Source of the DNA: JASGDN01 sp049841275
GTDB taxonomy: Bacteria; Chloroflexota; Chloroflexia; Thermomicrobiales; UBA6265
DNA length: 64,000 bases
Direction: 5' to 3'
NCBI GenBank assembly: GCA_049841275.1
Contig: JASGDN010000069.1
Span: 1 to 64,000, forward strand
Shown one piece after another: positions 17,609 through 26,190 of this stretch (positions are counted from its first letter, which is position 1; each line of letters opens with the position of its first letter). The translations under genes were made by a program, and so were the position numbers. The notes below the pieces were generated by a model. That model searched no databases. It saw nothing but the letters and a program-made list of their open reading frames with translations, and was not told the origin of the DNA.

Positions 17609-18442
17609 ATGACCGCACCGGACACGACCATCACCCCGCAGCGCATCGGCATCATCGGCGGCACTGGCGTCGAGATGCCGGGCGAGGGCGACCACGACCA
17701 CTTCGCCGAATCGCTCGTACAGACACCGTTCGGCGAGGCGCGCGTCTTCCTCGGCGTGCCAGGCGGCCCGTATGCCGATGTCGTCTTCCTTTCCCGCCAC
17801 GGCGCGAACCACGACATCCCCCCGCACAAGGTGAACTACCGCGCGAACATCTTCGCGCTGCACGCGCTGGGCGTGCGCGACGTGCTGGCGTCGTTCGCGG
17901 TCGGATCGATTGCGGAGCACATCCCGCCCGGCGGCGCGGTCGCGATCGACCAGATCCTCGACTTCACGCACGGACGGGAGCAGACCTTCTTCGATGGCGG
18001 CGAACGCGGCCTCTTCCACGTCCCCTTCACGGAACCGTTCAGCCGGGCCCTGCGCGGGCAGTTGATCGGCCTCGCGCCGGGATTCGGCCTGGACCTGATC
18101 CCGTCCGGAACCTACGTCTGCTTCAACGGCCCGCGGTTCGAGACCGCCGCCGAGATTCGCATGTTCGGCATGCTCGGCGCGGATGTGGTCGGGATGACGG
18201 CGATGCCGGAAGCAGCGCTGGCCCGGGAGATCGGCCTGCGCTACGCCGGGGTGGCCGTCTCGGTGAACTGGGCGGCAGGGGTGCGCGGCACCCTGGTGCT
18301 GGACATGGAGGCGCTGGACGGCATTCGTGGACGCCTCTTCCCGCTCTTCCTGGAGACGCTGCGAACGGTGAACGCCAGCGTCCACGCCGGCAGCGACCTC
18401 GTGGAACGGCACGATGCGTTCAGCACGCGCCCCGAGATCTGA
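17609..18442 (+). CDS. mtnP: PNP/MTAP-family nucleoside phosphorylase
   Basis: A 277-residue family 2 purine-nucleoside phosphorylase. GIIGGTGVEMPGEG near residues 15-27 forms the phosphate loop, RHGANHDIPPHKVNYRANI follows near 65-83, and the ribose/base-site region is FNGPRFETAAEIRMFGMLGADVVGMTAMPEA. It probably cleaves 5'-methylthioadenosine or methylthioinosine (methionine salvage) or purine nucleosides. The SVNWAAG segment near the end may set base preference but cannot decide it here. ATG 17609 has AGGAG about 12 bases upstream. A hairpin follows. Confidence 0.88.
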   Translation: MTAPDTTITPQRIGIIGGTGVEMPGEGDHDHFAESLVQTPFGEARVFLGVPGGPYADVVFLSRHGANHDIPPHKVNYRANIFALHALGVRDVLASFAVGSIAEHIPPGGAVAIDQILDFTHGREQTFFDGGERGLFHVPFTEPFSRALRGQLIGLAPGFGLDLIPSGTYVCFNGPRFETAAEIRMFGMLGADVVGMTAMPEAALAREIGLRYAGVAVSVNWAAGVRGTLVLDMEALDGIRGRLFPLFLETLRTVNASVHAGSDLVERHDAFSTRPEI

Positions 18443-18451
18443 TCGGATCCG

Positions 18452-18480
18452 GCAGGGACCGACACGCGTTCGGTCCCTGC
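18452..18480. terminator. Hairpin after the phosphorylase gene
   Basis: GCAGGGACCG-9-CGGTCCCTGC, a perfect ten-base stem nine bases past the stop. It marks the left edge of an AT-richer stretch. Confidence 0.65.
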
Positions 18481-18575
18481 GTACATATGGAGAATTTGTG
18501 CGAGCCTAGTCCAGAGTGGCGTCGAATTTTGCCACTACGCCGCCGGATTTCGCTATGGATTAGCGTCACAGTTCC

Positions 18576-18965
18576 CTATTCAGATTTTGCTAGAATGAAC
18601 TGATCAAATTCTTCCTCAGTAATCGGAATAGTTAGTCTTGAGGTCTTTCCCTCTGCCACTTTGTTAAGTTGCTGCATGAATTCGGGTGTCGCGAGAGCAT
18701 CGATAGAAAACCTATCCCCCTTATTCTTCATTGGAAGCATCCCGATGCGGCCAAGCAATTCCATGCGGGATACGTCGCGACGAAGCATCTGGAGCGGCAA
18801 TTCAACCTCTCGTCGCTCCGAGGTCTCCATGCGGAGGATAACAGTAATGATCTCGTTGCCGCGAGCCTGAGTTCGCAAGAGGCGAATAACTCCAATGAGA
18901 GCTGCGATACCACTCACAGCACCTGCAATGTTCGAGAAGTTCCCGACCACTTCCAAAGGGGTCAT
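18576..18965 (-). CDS. Small membrane-anchored protein of unknown function
   Basis: A 129-residue protein with one N-terminal membrane segment (AGAVSGIAALIGVIRLL, about 14-30) and a charged cytosolic domain with alternating basic and acidic helices, ending FDQFILAKSE. I recognise no family. Base composition is clearly more AT-rich than the flanks, and codon use (AAT, ATA, TTA) differs, suggesting transfer. No good Shine-Dalgarno precedes ATG 18965. A tiny ORF lies 18 bases upstream on the same strand. Confidence 0.6.
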   Translation of the reverse strand: MTPLEVVGNFSNIAGAVSGIAALIGVIRLLRTQARGNEIITVILRMETSERREVELPLQMLRRDVSRMELLGRIGMLPMKNKGDRFSIDALATPEFMQQLNKVAEGKTSRLTIPITEEEFDQFILAKSE

Positions 18966-18983
18966 TTTGCTAATTGGCTCGTT

Positions 18984-19106
18984 CTACGAAAAAGGTCCGC
19001 ATGCCAGCGGGACAAGTGCCGTGATGATGACCAACCCAGCTACGCAAGATAAGATCAGAAAAACGTGCCGGCGACTGATCCCATCACCTAGGCTGTAAAG
19101 CTCCAT
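18984..19106 (-). CDS. Possible 40-residue membrane peptide
   Basis: An ATG at 19104-19106 opens a 40-codon frame ending with TAG at 18984-18986. The peptide has a basic start (GISRRH), a long hydrophobic stretch (VFLILSCVAGLVIITALVPL) and a short ACGPFS tail, so it could be a small membrane peptide or lipoprotein-like fragment. It lies just upstream of the 129-residue membrane protein in the same AT-rich islet, suggesting co-transcription. There is no ribosome-binding site, so it may be spurious. Confidence 0.35.
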   Translation of the reverse strand: MELYSLGDGISRRHVFLILSCVAGLVIITALVPLACGPFS

Positions 19107-19251
19107 ATTGCACTACACAGGTACCGCCCGCGATGTCTCTGTCCCGTGGGCGAATGATACTGCATGCAGCAAGGTCGTAAACCACGCCGCTTTTTGTAAG
19201 GCCCACAGAGTTCACTCCACTGCGCGTGTCCAGACGACGTTTCGGCAACAA

Positions 19252-20178
19252 TCATGCCGTCATGAGGTGAGCGATGCGGCCGCGCAGCCAACGATAGGCA
19301 TCCAGCTGGTTCGCATGGACGAAGAAGCGCAGTGCGTCCACCGCGATCATCGCCTGGTAGCAGAGAATCCGCTCCCTGGCGTGGGGCAGCATCCGACCGA
19401 GCGACTCCTGCCACGCGACGTACGTATCCGCGATCCCCAAAGGAGGATCCGGCCAGAAGTCCAGCCAAGCGACATCGTAGAGACCGTCGCCGAAGCGGGC
19501 GTTCTGCCAGTCGAGCACGCCGGTAATGCGTCCGTCCTTCACCAGCACGTTGTCAAACCCGTAGTCGCCATGGACGAGCTGGCGATCCTCCGGGCAGAAC
19601 GGAAGCAGCGATTCGATCGTGTGCATCAACCCATCGATCACGTCACGGTCGAGCTCCGTGGTCGCAAAGAGGGTCTCCCACGAAGGGAAGTAGCCGCCCT
19701 CCGGGCCGTCTTCCCGCACGGAGAGGATGTGATCGCGCCAGCTTGGATCGCGTCCATGTCCCGCCTCGTCGAACCCGCCGTAGCCGCTCGTGCCAGCGAG
19801 ATTCGCGGCGTGGATCGCATCGAGCGTGGCAAAGAGCTCCATCGCCAGGGAAGGCAGCGCCGGATCGTCGATCTCGCAGCCGTGGCCGGGCATGCGCACG
19901 GAGATCGCCCAGTCAAACGCCTGCAGATGCCCGGTCTTCACGAGGCGGGGGAACGGGACATCGGTGCCTGCAAGCACGCGTCCGACAGTCACCTCGCCAC
20001 CAAAACCACCCATCGAACGCCAGTTGAAGCGCACCACGAACGACGCGCCATTGGCCATGAACCCGAAGACGCGACCGACGTTGCCTCCGGTCAATTCCTC
20101 GATGCCCTGGATCGGACCGGGCATCTCCGCCGCGAGCAGGGTTTCCACCATTTCGCGTGGGACATCGGGCTTGGCCAT
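19252..20178 (-). CDS. Aminoglycoside phosphotransferase-family kinase (hygromycin kinase-like)
   Basis: A 308-residue protein-kinase-fold enzyme of the APH family. The catalytic loop LVHGDYGFDNVLV (near residue 213) and the metal-binding GVLDWQNARFGDGLYDVAWLD segment are intact, and an N-terminal nucleotide-binding beta region is present (GGNVGRVFGF, FVVRFN). Hygromycin B and macrolide kinases share this layout, but so do kinases of small metabolites, so resistance is only possible. It starts 21 bases after the stop of the PurA-like gene on the same strand, so the two probably form an operon. Confidence 0.85.
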   Translation of the reverse strand: MAKPDVPREMVETLLAAEMPGPIQGIEELTGGNVGRVFGFMANGASFVVRFNWRSMGGFGGEVTVGRVLAGTDVPFPRLVKTGHLQAFDWAISVRMPGHGCEIDDPALPSLAMELFATLDAIHAANLAGTSGYGGFDEAGHGRDPSWRDHILSVREDGPEGGYFPSWETLFATTELDRDVIDGLMHTIESLLPFCPEDRQLVHGDYGFDNVLVKDGRITGVLDWQNARFGDGLYDVAWLDFWPDPPLGIADTYVAWQESLGRMLPHARERILCYQAMIAVDALRFFVHANQLDAYRWLRGRIAHLMTA

Positions 20179-20199
20179 CGGCGTCTCCTTTGGTGCGGG

Positions 20200-21210
20200 T
20201 TACTGCGGGATTTCGACCAGGTCGTCACGGTACTTGCCGGTGTCCACGAGCGTGACCGGCGCTCCCGTGACCCGTTCGACCTGGGCGATCACATCCTTCA
20301 CCGGCTGCGTGATGCCGTCGCGATGGGTGACGGCCTTCATCGCCGGATCGAGGTGATCGCAGAACGTCAGCACGATCTGGGTCGGACCGTTCAGCATCGC
20401 GGAGTAGGCGAGCAGGTCCCAATCGATCTGCGAGGCCTTGCGCCGCACCCGCCCGGTGACGACACCGCGCTCGGCGATCCCGCGGGAGACGATCTCCTCC
20501 TCCGTCATCTCGTAGGGGAGCGGCCCCTGCCCAACGCGCGTGGGCATGACCTTCACGATCATCACGGCGTCCTTCACCAGCCGCCAGTTGAGGCCAACAT
20601 CGTCGATCGCAGCGGCGACGGTGCAATTGTCGGAGGTGGTGAACGGATAGTCCGGGCTGAGGGCGAGCGAGAGGAACGTCCCCTGCGAGCCCTGCACGAT
20701 GATCTCTTCCGTCGCGGCGCGCTGGTTGACCTCCAGCGCTACATCGGTTACGTACGGCGCGAGTTCCGGGATGTCCTTTGCCTGCGGCCCGCGCCGCAGG
20801 ACAAAGTCGGCGCGAGCGTGCCCGTTGCCGGTCTTCGTGGAGCCGACCGTCTCGGCGAGGTTGACGTCGGCCTGCTCGGCGGCAATGTGCTCCGGCAGGA
20901 TGACCGGGCAGCGGCCATCGACGAACGCGCGGCCTTCCAGCCCGAACTCGGCGACCTCCGCGAGGAAGACCTCCGGATTGACGAGCACGCCGGACCCGAC
21001 GGCCACGCGGGCGAATCCGTTCATCCAGGCGGTGGGGAGCTGCCGCTGCTTGACGACAGTATCGTCCGGCAAGATGACGCTGGCGCCGGCGTTGGTGCCG
21101 ATGCCGGCGCGAACGGCGAGGGTGGCCCCAAGCGAGCGAGCGAGCCAGGCACTGACCTTGCCCTTGCCCGAATCGCCCCAGAAGGCATCGACGATGACGG
21201 TTGCGCCCAT
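20200..21210 (-). CDS. Short archaeal-type adenylosuccinate synthetase homologue with altered active-site motifs
   Basis: 336 residues, the compact length of archaeal PurA rather than the roughly 430 of bacterial PurA. The GTP loop is WGDSGKGK (11-18): the catalytic Asp13 is kept but the usual Glu after it is Ser. The usual NAGH motif reads NAGAS (40-44), so the general-acid His (His41 in E. coli) is Ala. The GxGPA loop reads TGNGHA (128-132), and the nucleotide loop GRRRRxGWxD reads GRVRRKASQIDWD (253-265). GSQG and YPFTTSDN regions remain. It may ligate a nucleotide-like substrate to an amino acid, or do something new; normal AMP synthesis is doubtful. It is followed by an APH-type kinase. 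Confidence 0.82.
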   Translation of the reverse strand: MGATVIVDAFWGDSGKGKVSAWLARSLGATLAVRAGIGTNAGASVILPDDTVVKQRQLPTAWMNGFARVAVGSGVLVNPEVFLAEVAEFGLEGRAFVDGRCPVILPEHIAAEQADVNLAETVGSTKTGNGHARADFVLRRGPQAKDIPELAPYVTDVALEVNQRAATEEIIVQGSQGTFLSLALSPDYPFTTSDNCTVAAAIDDVGLNWRLVKDAVMIVKVMPTRVGQGPLPYEMTEEEIVSRGIAERGVVTGRVRRKASQIDWDLLAYSAMLNGPTQIVLTFCDHLDPAMKAVTHRDGITQPVKDVIAQVERVTGAPVTLVDTGKYRDDLVEIPQ

Positions 21211-21343
21211 GACAGATCTTCCTCGGGTGAGCTTCGATGTCGACCGGCCGGACGCCTCAACGCGAAATCGTCACACACGGCAGGAGACGGCGTGCATCGC
21301 GTGGCGAACGGCATCGGTGCGGTGGCTGCGGATGCACCCCATT

Positions 21344-22120
21344 CTACCGCGTTTCGGAGCCTCCGGCGCCGATAGCGGTCGCATGATGCGTCACCCTGGG
21401 GCTTTCGCCTGCCAGAAGCAGCACACCAGCGAGAATGAGCCCGGGATAGACGACGGCGATGACGAGGTCGCGAGGGCTCTCCGGCGATAGCAGGCTGGTG
21501 AGGTCGCTCACGGCATGAAGGGCGATCAGCGGCCAGAGCCAGCGAAAGCGATGCTGCCAGGCCCCGAGCGCAAAGCCGTAGACCGCCGTCAGGAGCACAT
21601 TCCAGAGAATGTCCCCGGCAGGAGCATCGCCGGTCGTGAACGCGGAGAGGTGCTGCAATCCGAAGGCGAGCGCTGCCAACGACACCGCGGTCCCGGCGCC
21701 GAACGCCCGCTCCAGGCATGGCAGGATCACCCCGCGGCAGATCAGTTCCTCGTTGAACCCGACGAGGAGCAGGTTCACCACCCACCAGGGCCACGCAACC
21801 CCTTCGAGACTGGACGCCATGCCATGCGGCACCAGCCAGGCGAGCGCCTCGAACGCGAGCGGCACCAGCCAGAAGACAGCGATCCAACCACCCCACCGCC
21901 GGACGATCCCGGAATCCCGCCAGGCGCCGGACCAGGTTGCGATCCCTGCCGCGTAGACGCAGCACAGGACGTTCACGAAGAGCCCACGATCCCAACCGTC
22001 GATACCGAGGACGGGCGCGATCCAGAGACCGAGATGGATAACGCCATACCGGGCAAACTGGATCGCGGTCACCGCCACGACCGCCCTGACGTGTGCCGCA
22101 CGTATCTGCCTCGCACGCAT
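21344..22120 (-). CDS. CPBP-family intramembrane metalloprotease
   Basis: 258 residues with about seven membrane segments. The CPBP (Abi/Rce1-like) motifs are in order: FNEELICRG (EExxxR type), AFGLQHLSAF (FxxxH) and ALHAVSDL (HxxxN/D type). These residues bind the catalytic metal in the family. Bacterial members process prenylated or membrane proteins or give bacteriocin self-immunity. ATG 22120 starts a basic N-terminus before the first helix, with a GGGG-rich stretch upstream. The gene is divergent from the MFS gene at 22358. Confidence 0.85.
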   Translation of the reverse strand: MRARQIRAAHVRAVVAVTAIQFARYGVIHLGLWIAPVLGIDGWDRGLFVNVLCCVYAAGIATWSGAWRDSGIVRRWGGWIAVFWLVPLAFEALAWLVPHGMASSLEGVAWPWWVVNLLLVGFNEELICRGVILPCLERAFGAGTAVSLAALAFGLQHLSAFTTGDAPAGDILWNVLLTAVYGFALGAWQHRFRWLWPLIALHAVSDLTSLLSPESPRDLVIAVVYPGLILAGVLLLAGESPRVTHHATAIGAGGSETR

Positions 22121-22357
22121 GGATCCCCGCCCCTTCTGCCTCCTGTCTGCCGCTTCCGCCCGGAGCGCGACGACTCCAGCGTAGACGACGAGTTCCCACT
22201 CGCGTTGGCGCATCGGCCCCAGGACGAATGCACCACGCCGCCGGCAGGGACGTCCCGTACAATGGCCGGGGGCCCTTTCAGCGATCCCCCACGACACCGG
22301 CATGCAAGGCGAGTGCGAGCATCCGAGCAACCATCCCAGGAACGCAGAGACGACCGA

Positions 22358-23857
22358 ATGGCGCACGCAGTCGACCCCGGCCTGATCCATCCTACCGATG
22401 TCCCGGACGATGCGCCTCCCAAGGGCATCGTCGGCCAGCTGCGGATGATGAACGATCCTGGCATCCAGGAACTCCTCATCGCCCGCGTGGCCTCCAAGCT
22501 GGGAATGGCGACGCTGAGCTACGGCGGCATGGTCTACCTGGCGCGGGAGGGGGCCAGCGAGTTCCAGGTCGTGCTGGTGGGATCGGCAGGCTACATCGCC
22601 GCGCTCATTTTCGGGCTGCAAGGCGGCGTGCTCGCCGACGTGATGTCGAAACGGTCGGCGCTGGCGCTGGGCCTCTTCGTCCAGGCCGGCGCGTGCTTCC
22701 TCATCCCGTGGATCTGGGGGACATCGCTGGCGTCCCTCATCACGCTGGTGTTCGTCATCTCGGCGGTGTCCCAGCTCACCAGTCCAGCCATGAAATCGGC
22801 CGTCCGTCTCGTCACGAGCGCGGCGAAGGTCGCGAGTGTGGCAGCACTCATCTCGCTCGCAGGCTCGACCGGATCGGCGTTGGGGTCTTCGGTGCTGGCG
22901 CCGCTCATCATCCGGGAGTCGACGATCACCGTTTTGATGTGGATCACCGGATTCCTGCTCCTGATCGCCGCGGTGAAGGCGATCAGCCTGCCGAAGGACC
23001 CGAAGCAAACACACAAGCGGGAACGGCGGTCGTTCCGCGACATGATCGTCTCCCCGACCCGGATGGGACGCTGGGCGACCGCGCATTCCGCCGTCGCCTC
23101 GATGATCCTGGTCGGCGCGCTGGTGGTCGCCCTCTTCGAAACGCTCACCTCCCTGCTGCCGGTCTACGTGCGCGAAGTGCTGCACGCCGATCCGACCCTG
23201 AGCATCTACATCTTCGCGCCGGCAAGCATCGGCTTCCTGATCGGGACGATCCTCGCGCCGCTGCTGATCCGGCTGATCGGGGAACGCATGCTGGCTGTGC
23301 TCGCGATGGTCTTCATCGTCGTCAGCGCGATTCTCTTCGGCTTCATCACCGAGGTAGCCCCCTCCATCGCGTACATCAACCCGCTGGGATGGTTCAACCG
23401 TTTCGAGCGCATCAATCTCTCCGATCTCGTGCTGGCGGCCGGGGTGCTGGCAGTGCCATTGAACTTCGGCTCGACAGCAGCCGGGGCAGCGGTGCAGGCC
23501 TACATCAACCGCACCACCCCGATGGAAGAGCAGGGCAGCACCTTCGGCATCCAGGAGGTGACCGAGCAGGCATTGACGGTCGTCACCCTGCTCTCCGCCG
23601 GTCTCGTCGGCAATGTGACCGGAACGCGAACCGTCTTCGCGATCGCGCCATTGATCGTGACCGTGCTGGGCACCATCATGGTGCGCCACGCCTACCGTGT
23701 CTCGGGTACGGTCATTCCCGAACGGATGATCGCGGCTCGCTCGCTGCTCACCGGCCAGGGCATCGGCGCCACGACCAGGGCGGGCGAACGGGCGGACGGT
23801 AACGCCAGGGCGACGGGCAACGCCACGTCCACCGACACGGATGCCAGCACACCATGA
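22358..23857 (+). CDS. MFS transporter
   Basis: A 499-residue major-facilitator protein with about 12 membrane segments, a longer cytosolic start (about 35 residues) and a polar Thr/Ala-rich tail. The loop after helix 2 reads LADVMSKRSAL, the usual Gxx(D)xxxRR-type position. Drug or metabolite export is likely, but the substrate is unknown. ATG 22358 starts the conserved protein. Its stop overlaps the start of the next gene by four bases (ATGA), implying translational coupling to an APH-like kinase. Confidence 0.87.
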   Translation: MAHAVDPGLIHPTDVPDDAPPKGIVGQLRMMNDPGIQELLIARVASKLGMATLSYGGMVYLAREGASEFQVVLVGSAGYIAALIFGLQGGVLADVMSKRSALALGLFVQAGACFLIPWIWGTSLASLITLVFVISAVSQLTSPAMKSAVRLVTSAAKVASVAALISLAGSTGSALGSSVLAPLIIRESTITVLMWITGFLLLIAAVKAISLPKDPKQTHKRERRSFRDMIVSPTRMGRWATAHSAVASMILVGALVVALFETLTSLLPVYVREVLHADPTLSIYIFAPASIGFLIGTILAPLLIRLIGERMLAVLAMVFIVVSAILFGFITEVAPSIAYINPLGWFNRFERINLSDLVLAAGVLAVPLNFGSTAAGAAVQAYINRTTPMEEQGSTFGIQEVTEQALTVVTLLSAGLVGNVTGTRTVFAIAPLIVTVLGTIMVRHAYRVSGTVIPERMIAARSLLTGQGIGATTRAGERADGNARATGNATSTDTDASTP

Positions 23858-24879
23858 TCGATGGTTCCCCGCTGACGCCCCGCCATCGGATCACCTTCGC
23901 CACGAACGAGGCCTACGGCGCGTCGCTGTCCGACGCCCGGTTCTGGATGCCGTGGGTGCATGACGCCTTGCGCGAACTCGGAATGCCGCAGCGGCGTCCG
24001 GTCGTGGCCGGTGCGGCGGGCACCTTCCCGACGATGCTGGTGGGAGAGGGCGATGAGCGGATCGTGGTGAAGTTCTTCGGACCGCTCTTCCACGGACCGG
24101 CGTGCGCAGCGATCGAACGGGAACTCTACGCGCTGCTCAGCCGCGACCCCGCGATCCCCACTCCACGCCTGCTGGCGACGACCACGCTGGACGCCGGTTC
24201 GGCCTGGCCGTGGGAGGTGATCGTCTCGACGGTGATGCCGGGGGAGTCGCTGACGCAGGCACGTACTCGCGGCGTGGTATCCGCGACGGACGGCAAGCGC
24301 ATCGCCCGCTTCCTCGCCACGGTGACGGATCGCCTGGCCGCGCTGACGCCGGGGCCGCACGCCATCGGGGTGAACGCCCTGCTTGCGGATGATTGGGAAA
24401 TCTTCTTGCGCAACCAGGCGCGGTCCTGCGCGACGCGGCACCGGTCGTGGGGCGACCTGTCGCCGCACCTGATCGCCCAGATGGACGACTGGATCGACGT
24501 GAACGCCTTGCTGGCGGAGGGAATGCCGTTGCGAGCGCTGATCCACGGCGACCTGACGGCGGATCACGTCTTCGGCATCGCCGGACGCGATGGTTGGGAG
24601 CCGGCCGGCGTGATCGACTTCGGGGACGCACGCATCGCGGACCGGCGCTACGACCTGATTCCGCTCTTCGTGGACGGTTTCGCCGGAGATCGGACGATGC
24701 TACGGACGTATCTGGACGCGATCGGCACGGACCTCATAGGCGGGAACTTCCCGCGCTCGATGCTGGCACTCACGCTGCTCCACGAGTTCCGCGTGCTGGG
24801 CAAATGGTTCGGCACGCATCCGGAGGCGATGGAACTCCCGACACTCGATGCGCTGGCGCTCGCCATGTGGGATTCCTGA
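23854..24879 (+). CDS. APH-family phosphotransferase coupled to the MFS transporter
   Basis: A 341-residue kinase-like protein: N-terminal lobe with VVKFFGP, C-lobe catalytic loop RALIHGDLTADHVF near residue 230 and metal loop GVIDFGDARIADRRYDLIPL. This is the Brenner-type APH/choline-kinase pattern. It overlaps the MFS stop by four bases, so exporter and kinase are probably made together; a drug-modifying plus drug-exporting pair is one reading, a metabolite kinase another. It ends convergent with a methyltransferase. Confidence 0.85.
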   Translation: MIDGSPLTPRHRITFATNEAYGASLSDARFWMPWVHDALRELGMPQRRPVVAGAAGTFPTMLVGEGDERIVVKFFGPLFHGPACAAIERELYALLSRDPAIPTPRLLATTTLDAGSAWPWEVIVSTVMPGESLTQARTRGVVSATDGKRIARFLATVTDRLAALTPGPHAIGVNALLADDWEIFLRNQARSCATRHRSWGDLSPHLIAQMDDWIDVNALLAEGMPLRALIHGDLTADHVFGIAGRDGWEPAGVIDFGDARIADRRYDLIPLFVDGFAGDRTMLRTYLDAIGTDLIGGNFPRSMLALTLLHEFRVLGKWFGTHPEAMELPTLDALALAMWDS

Positions 24880-24934
24880 AATGGGGCTTCACAGTAATTG
24901 TCATTCCGTAGTGGGGCGACTTGTCGGGCCGGTA

Positions 24935-25693
24935 TCAATCGGAGTAGCCGGATGCCCCAACATCGTCCGGGGCTTTTGCTGCCAACGACTGGAACCGCAG
25001 GAAGAGAAGGCGAGGGATATCGTCATTGGGCGTCTCCCCCAGCAATCCTGGCCACTCCTCAAACGTCTGAAGGGTCCATTCGGAGGCGATTGCCGTGTTG
25101 AGATAGGTACCAAGTGTCCGGTGCCATGCCCCGACCTGGCCGCGCACGCCGTCTGCGTTGGATAATCTCCATTCGCCTTCGTCCAAATAGCGCGTCATGG
25201 CCCGGCCAGCGGGAGCGACATCGTCAAGCCAGTGCGCGCCTGGCCCGTCGAACGCCGGGTGCATGACCACGCAAGAGAACACCCCACCAGAATGCACGAC
25301 TCGCCGCACTGCCCGGAAGACCGCGTCCAGGCCGGGAATGTCCATCAGCGCCAGGACGCAGATCACCCCGTCAAACGCGCCGGAAGGCTGCGAGTCGAGT
25401 GTCTGCGCATCGTCGACGACAAACGCGATTGTCTCCGGGCTGCGCGACGTGGCGCGGGAAATCAGGAGCTCGGAGCAATCGACGCCGACGACCCGGTAGC
25501 CTGCCGCATCAAGGACGCGTGAGAAGATACCTTCCCCGCAACCCAGATCGAGCACCCGGCTCCTGGTTGGAATCCCCACGACGAGATCGGCGAGATGATC
25601 CAAGATGACGCGGTGGACCCACGGTGCCGAATCGACCCACGTCACATACCAGTCGGCGACAGAATCGTAGCGCGCGGCGTCCACGACCTTCAT
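24935..25693 (-). CDS. Class I SAM-dependent methyltransferase
   Basis: A 252-residue Rossmann-fold methyltransferase. Motif I is VLDLGCGEGIFSRVL, the acidic ribose-binding residue follows in VVGVDCSELLI, motif II is FVVDDAQTL and motif III is VHSGGVFSCVVMHPAF. The C-terminal part (EEWPGLLGETPNDDIPRLL) resembles UbiE/Coq5-like small-molecule methyltransferases. It starts 32 bases after the AHSA1-domain gene on the same strand, so it is probably the third gene of that ArsR-controlled operon. The substrate is unknown. Confidence 0.88.
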   Translation of the reverse strand: MKVVDAARYDSVADWYVTWVDSAPWVHRVILDHLADLVVGIPTRSRVLDLGCGEGIFSRVLDAAGYRVVGVDCSELLISRATSRSPETIAFVVDDAQTLDSQPSGAFDGVICVLALMDIPGLDAVFRAVRRVVHSGGVFSCVVMHPAFDGPGAHWLDDVAPAGRAMTRYLDEGEWRLSNADGVRGQVGAWHRTLGTYLNTAIASEWTLQTFEEWPGLLGETPNDDIPRLLFLRFQSLAAKAPDDVGASGYSD

Positions 25694-25725
25694 CCCTCCG
25701 AGGCGAACGAGTGACTCAACACGTC

Positions 25726-26190
25726 TCAGGTAATCCGCGAAACGTAGACCGCGAACTGATCGAGCAACCCGTTGGATCCCTGCAGGCGGGATTCGGCGTC
25801 GTAGTCGCCCTTCAGGAAGAAGCCATGTTCGGTGTAGGTGAGCGTGGTCAGGCCCGACGCCTCCGTAAACTCGACCCCCGCAAGCGAGACGGAGAAGGGC
25901 TTGCCCGCGACCTGCATATCGAAGGCATAGATCAGCCGGACGTTCGGTTCGATCAGGTGGAACCGCGCCGTGTAAATCGTCTCGGTACCATCCGGGAACC
26001 GGCCATGTGCCAGTTCCGTCCCCCCAACCCGAAGGTCGAGATGACGTTCGATCTCCGTCCAGCCCGGACCTGCGAACCAGTTCCGGCGATGCTCAAGCGC
26101 CGTCCACGCCTCGTAAACGAGGTCACGGCTGGCGTGGAGTTGGCGCGTCGTGGTCAGGGTCCCGTGCTTCATCGTCGCCGTTACGGGCAT
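25726..26190 (-). CDS. AHSA1/SRPBCC-domain protein
   Basis: A 154-residue START-like helix-grip protein (AHSA1 family): TTRQLHASRDLVYEAWTALE at the start, a W-containing DLRVGGTELAHGRFPDG region, then paired strands and a C-terminal helix. ATG 26190 is chosen because AGGAG lies about eight bases upstream; it overlaps the end of the ArsR frame by about 68 bases. ArsR-AHSA1 pairs are common; the partner protein probably binds a hydrophobic ligand. Confidence 0.85.
   Translation of the reverse strand: MPVTATMKHGTLTTTRQLHASRDLVYEAWTALEHRRNWFAGPGWTEIERHLDLRVGGTELAHGRFPDGTETIYTARFHLIEPNVRLIYAFDMQVAGKPFSVSLAGVEFTEASGLTTLTYTEHGFFLKGDYDAESRLQGSNGLLDQFAVYVSRIT

Noticed and set aside
20200..21210. PurZ (2-aminoadenine pathway) as the identity of the PurA-like protein
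   Set aside because: As I recall, PurZ replaces the catalytic Asp with Ser or Gly, whereas this protein keeps Asp13; no DatZ- or MazZ-like gene is nearby.
19108..21375. 755-codon plus-strand frame
   Set aside because: It is antisense to the PurA-like and APH-type genes, both of which have clear motifs.
21344..23689. 781-codon minus-strand frame
   Set aside because: Only the last 258 codons (from 22120) carry real sequence (CPBP protease); the rest is antisense to the MFS gene.
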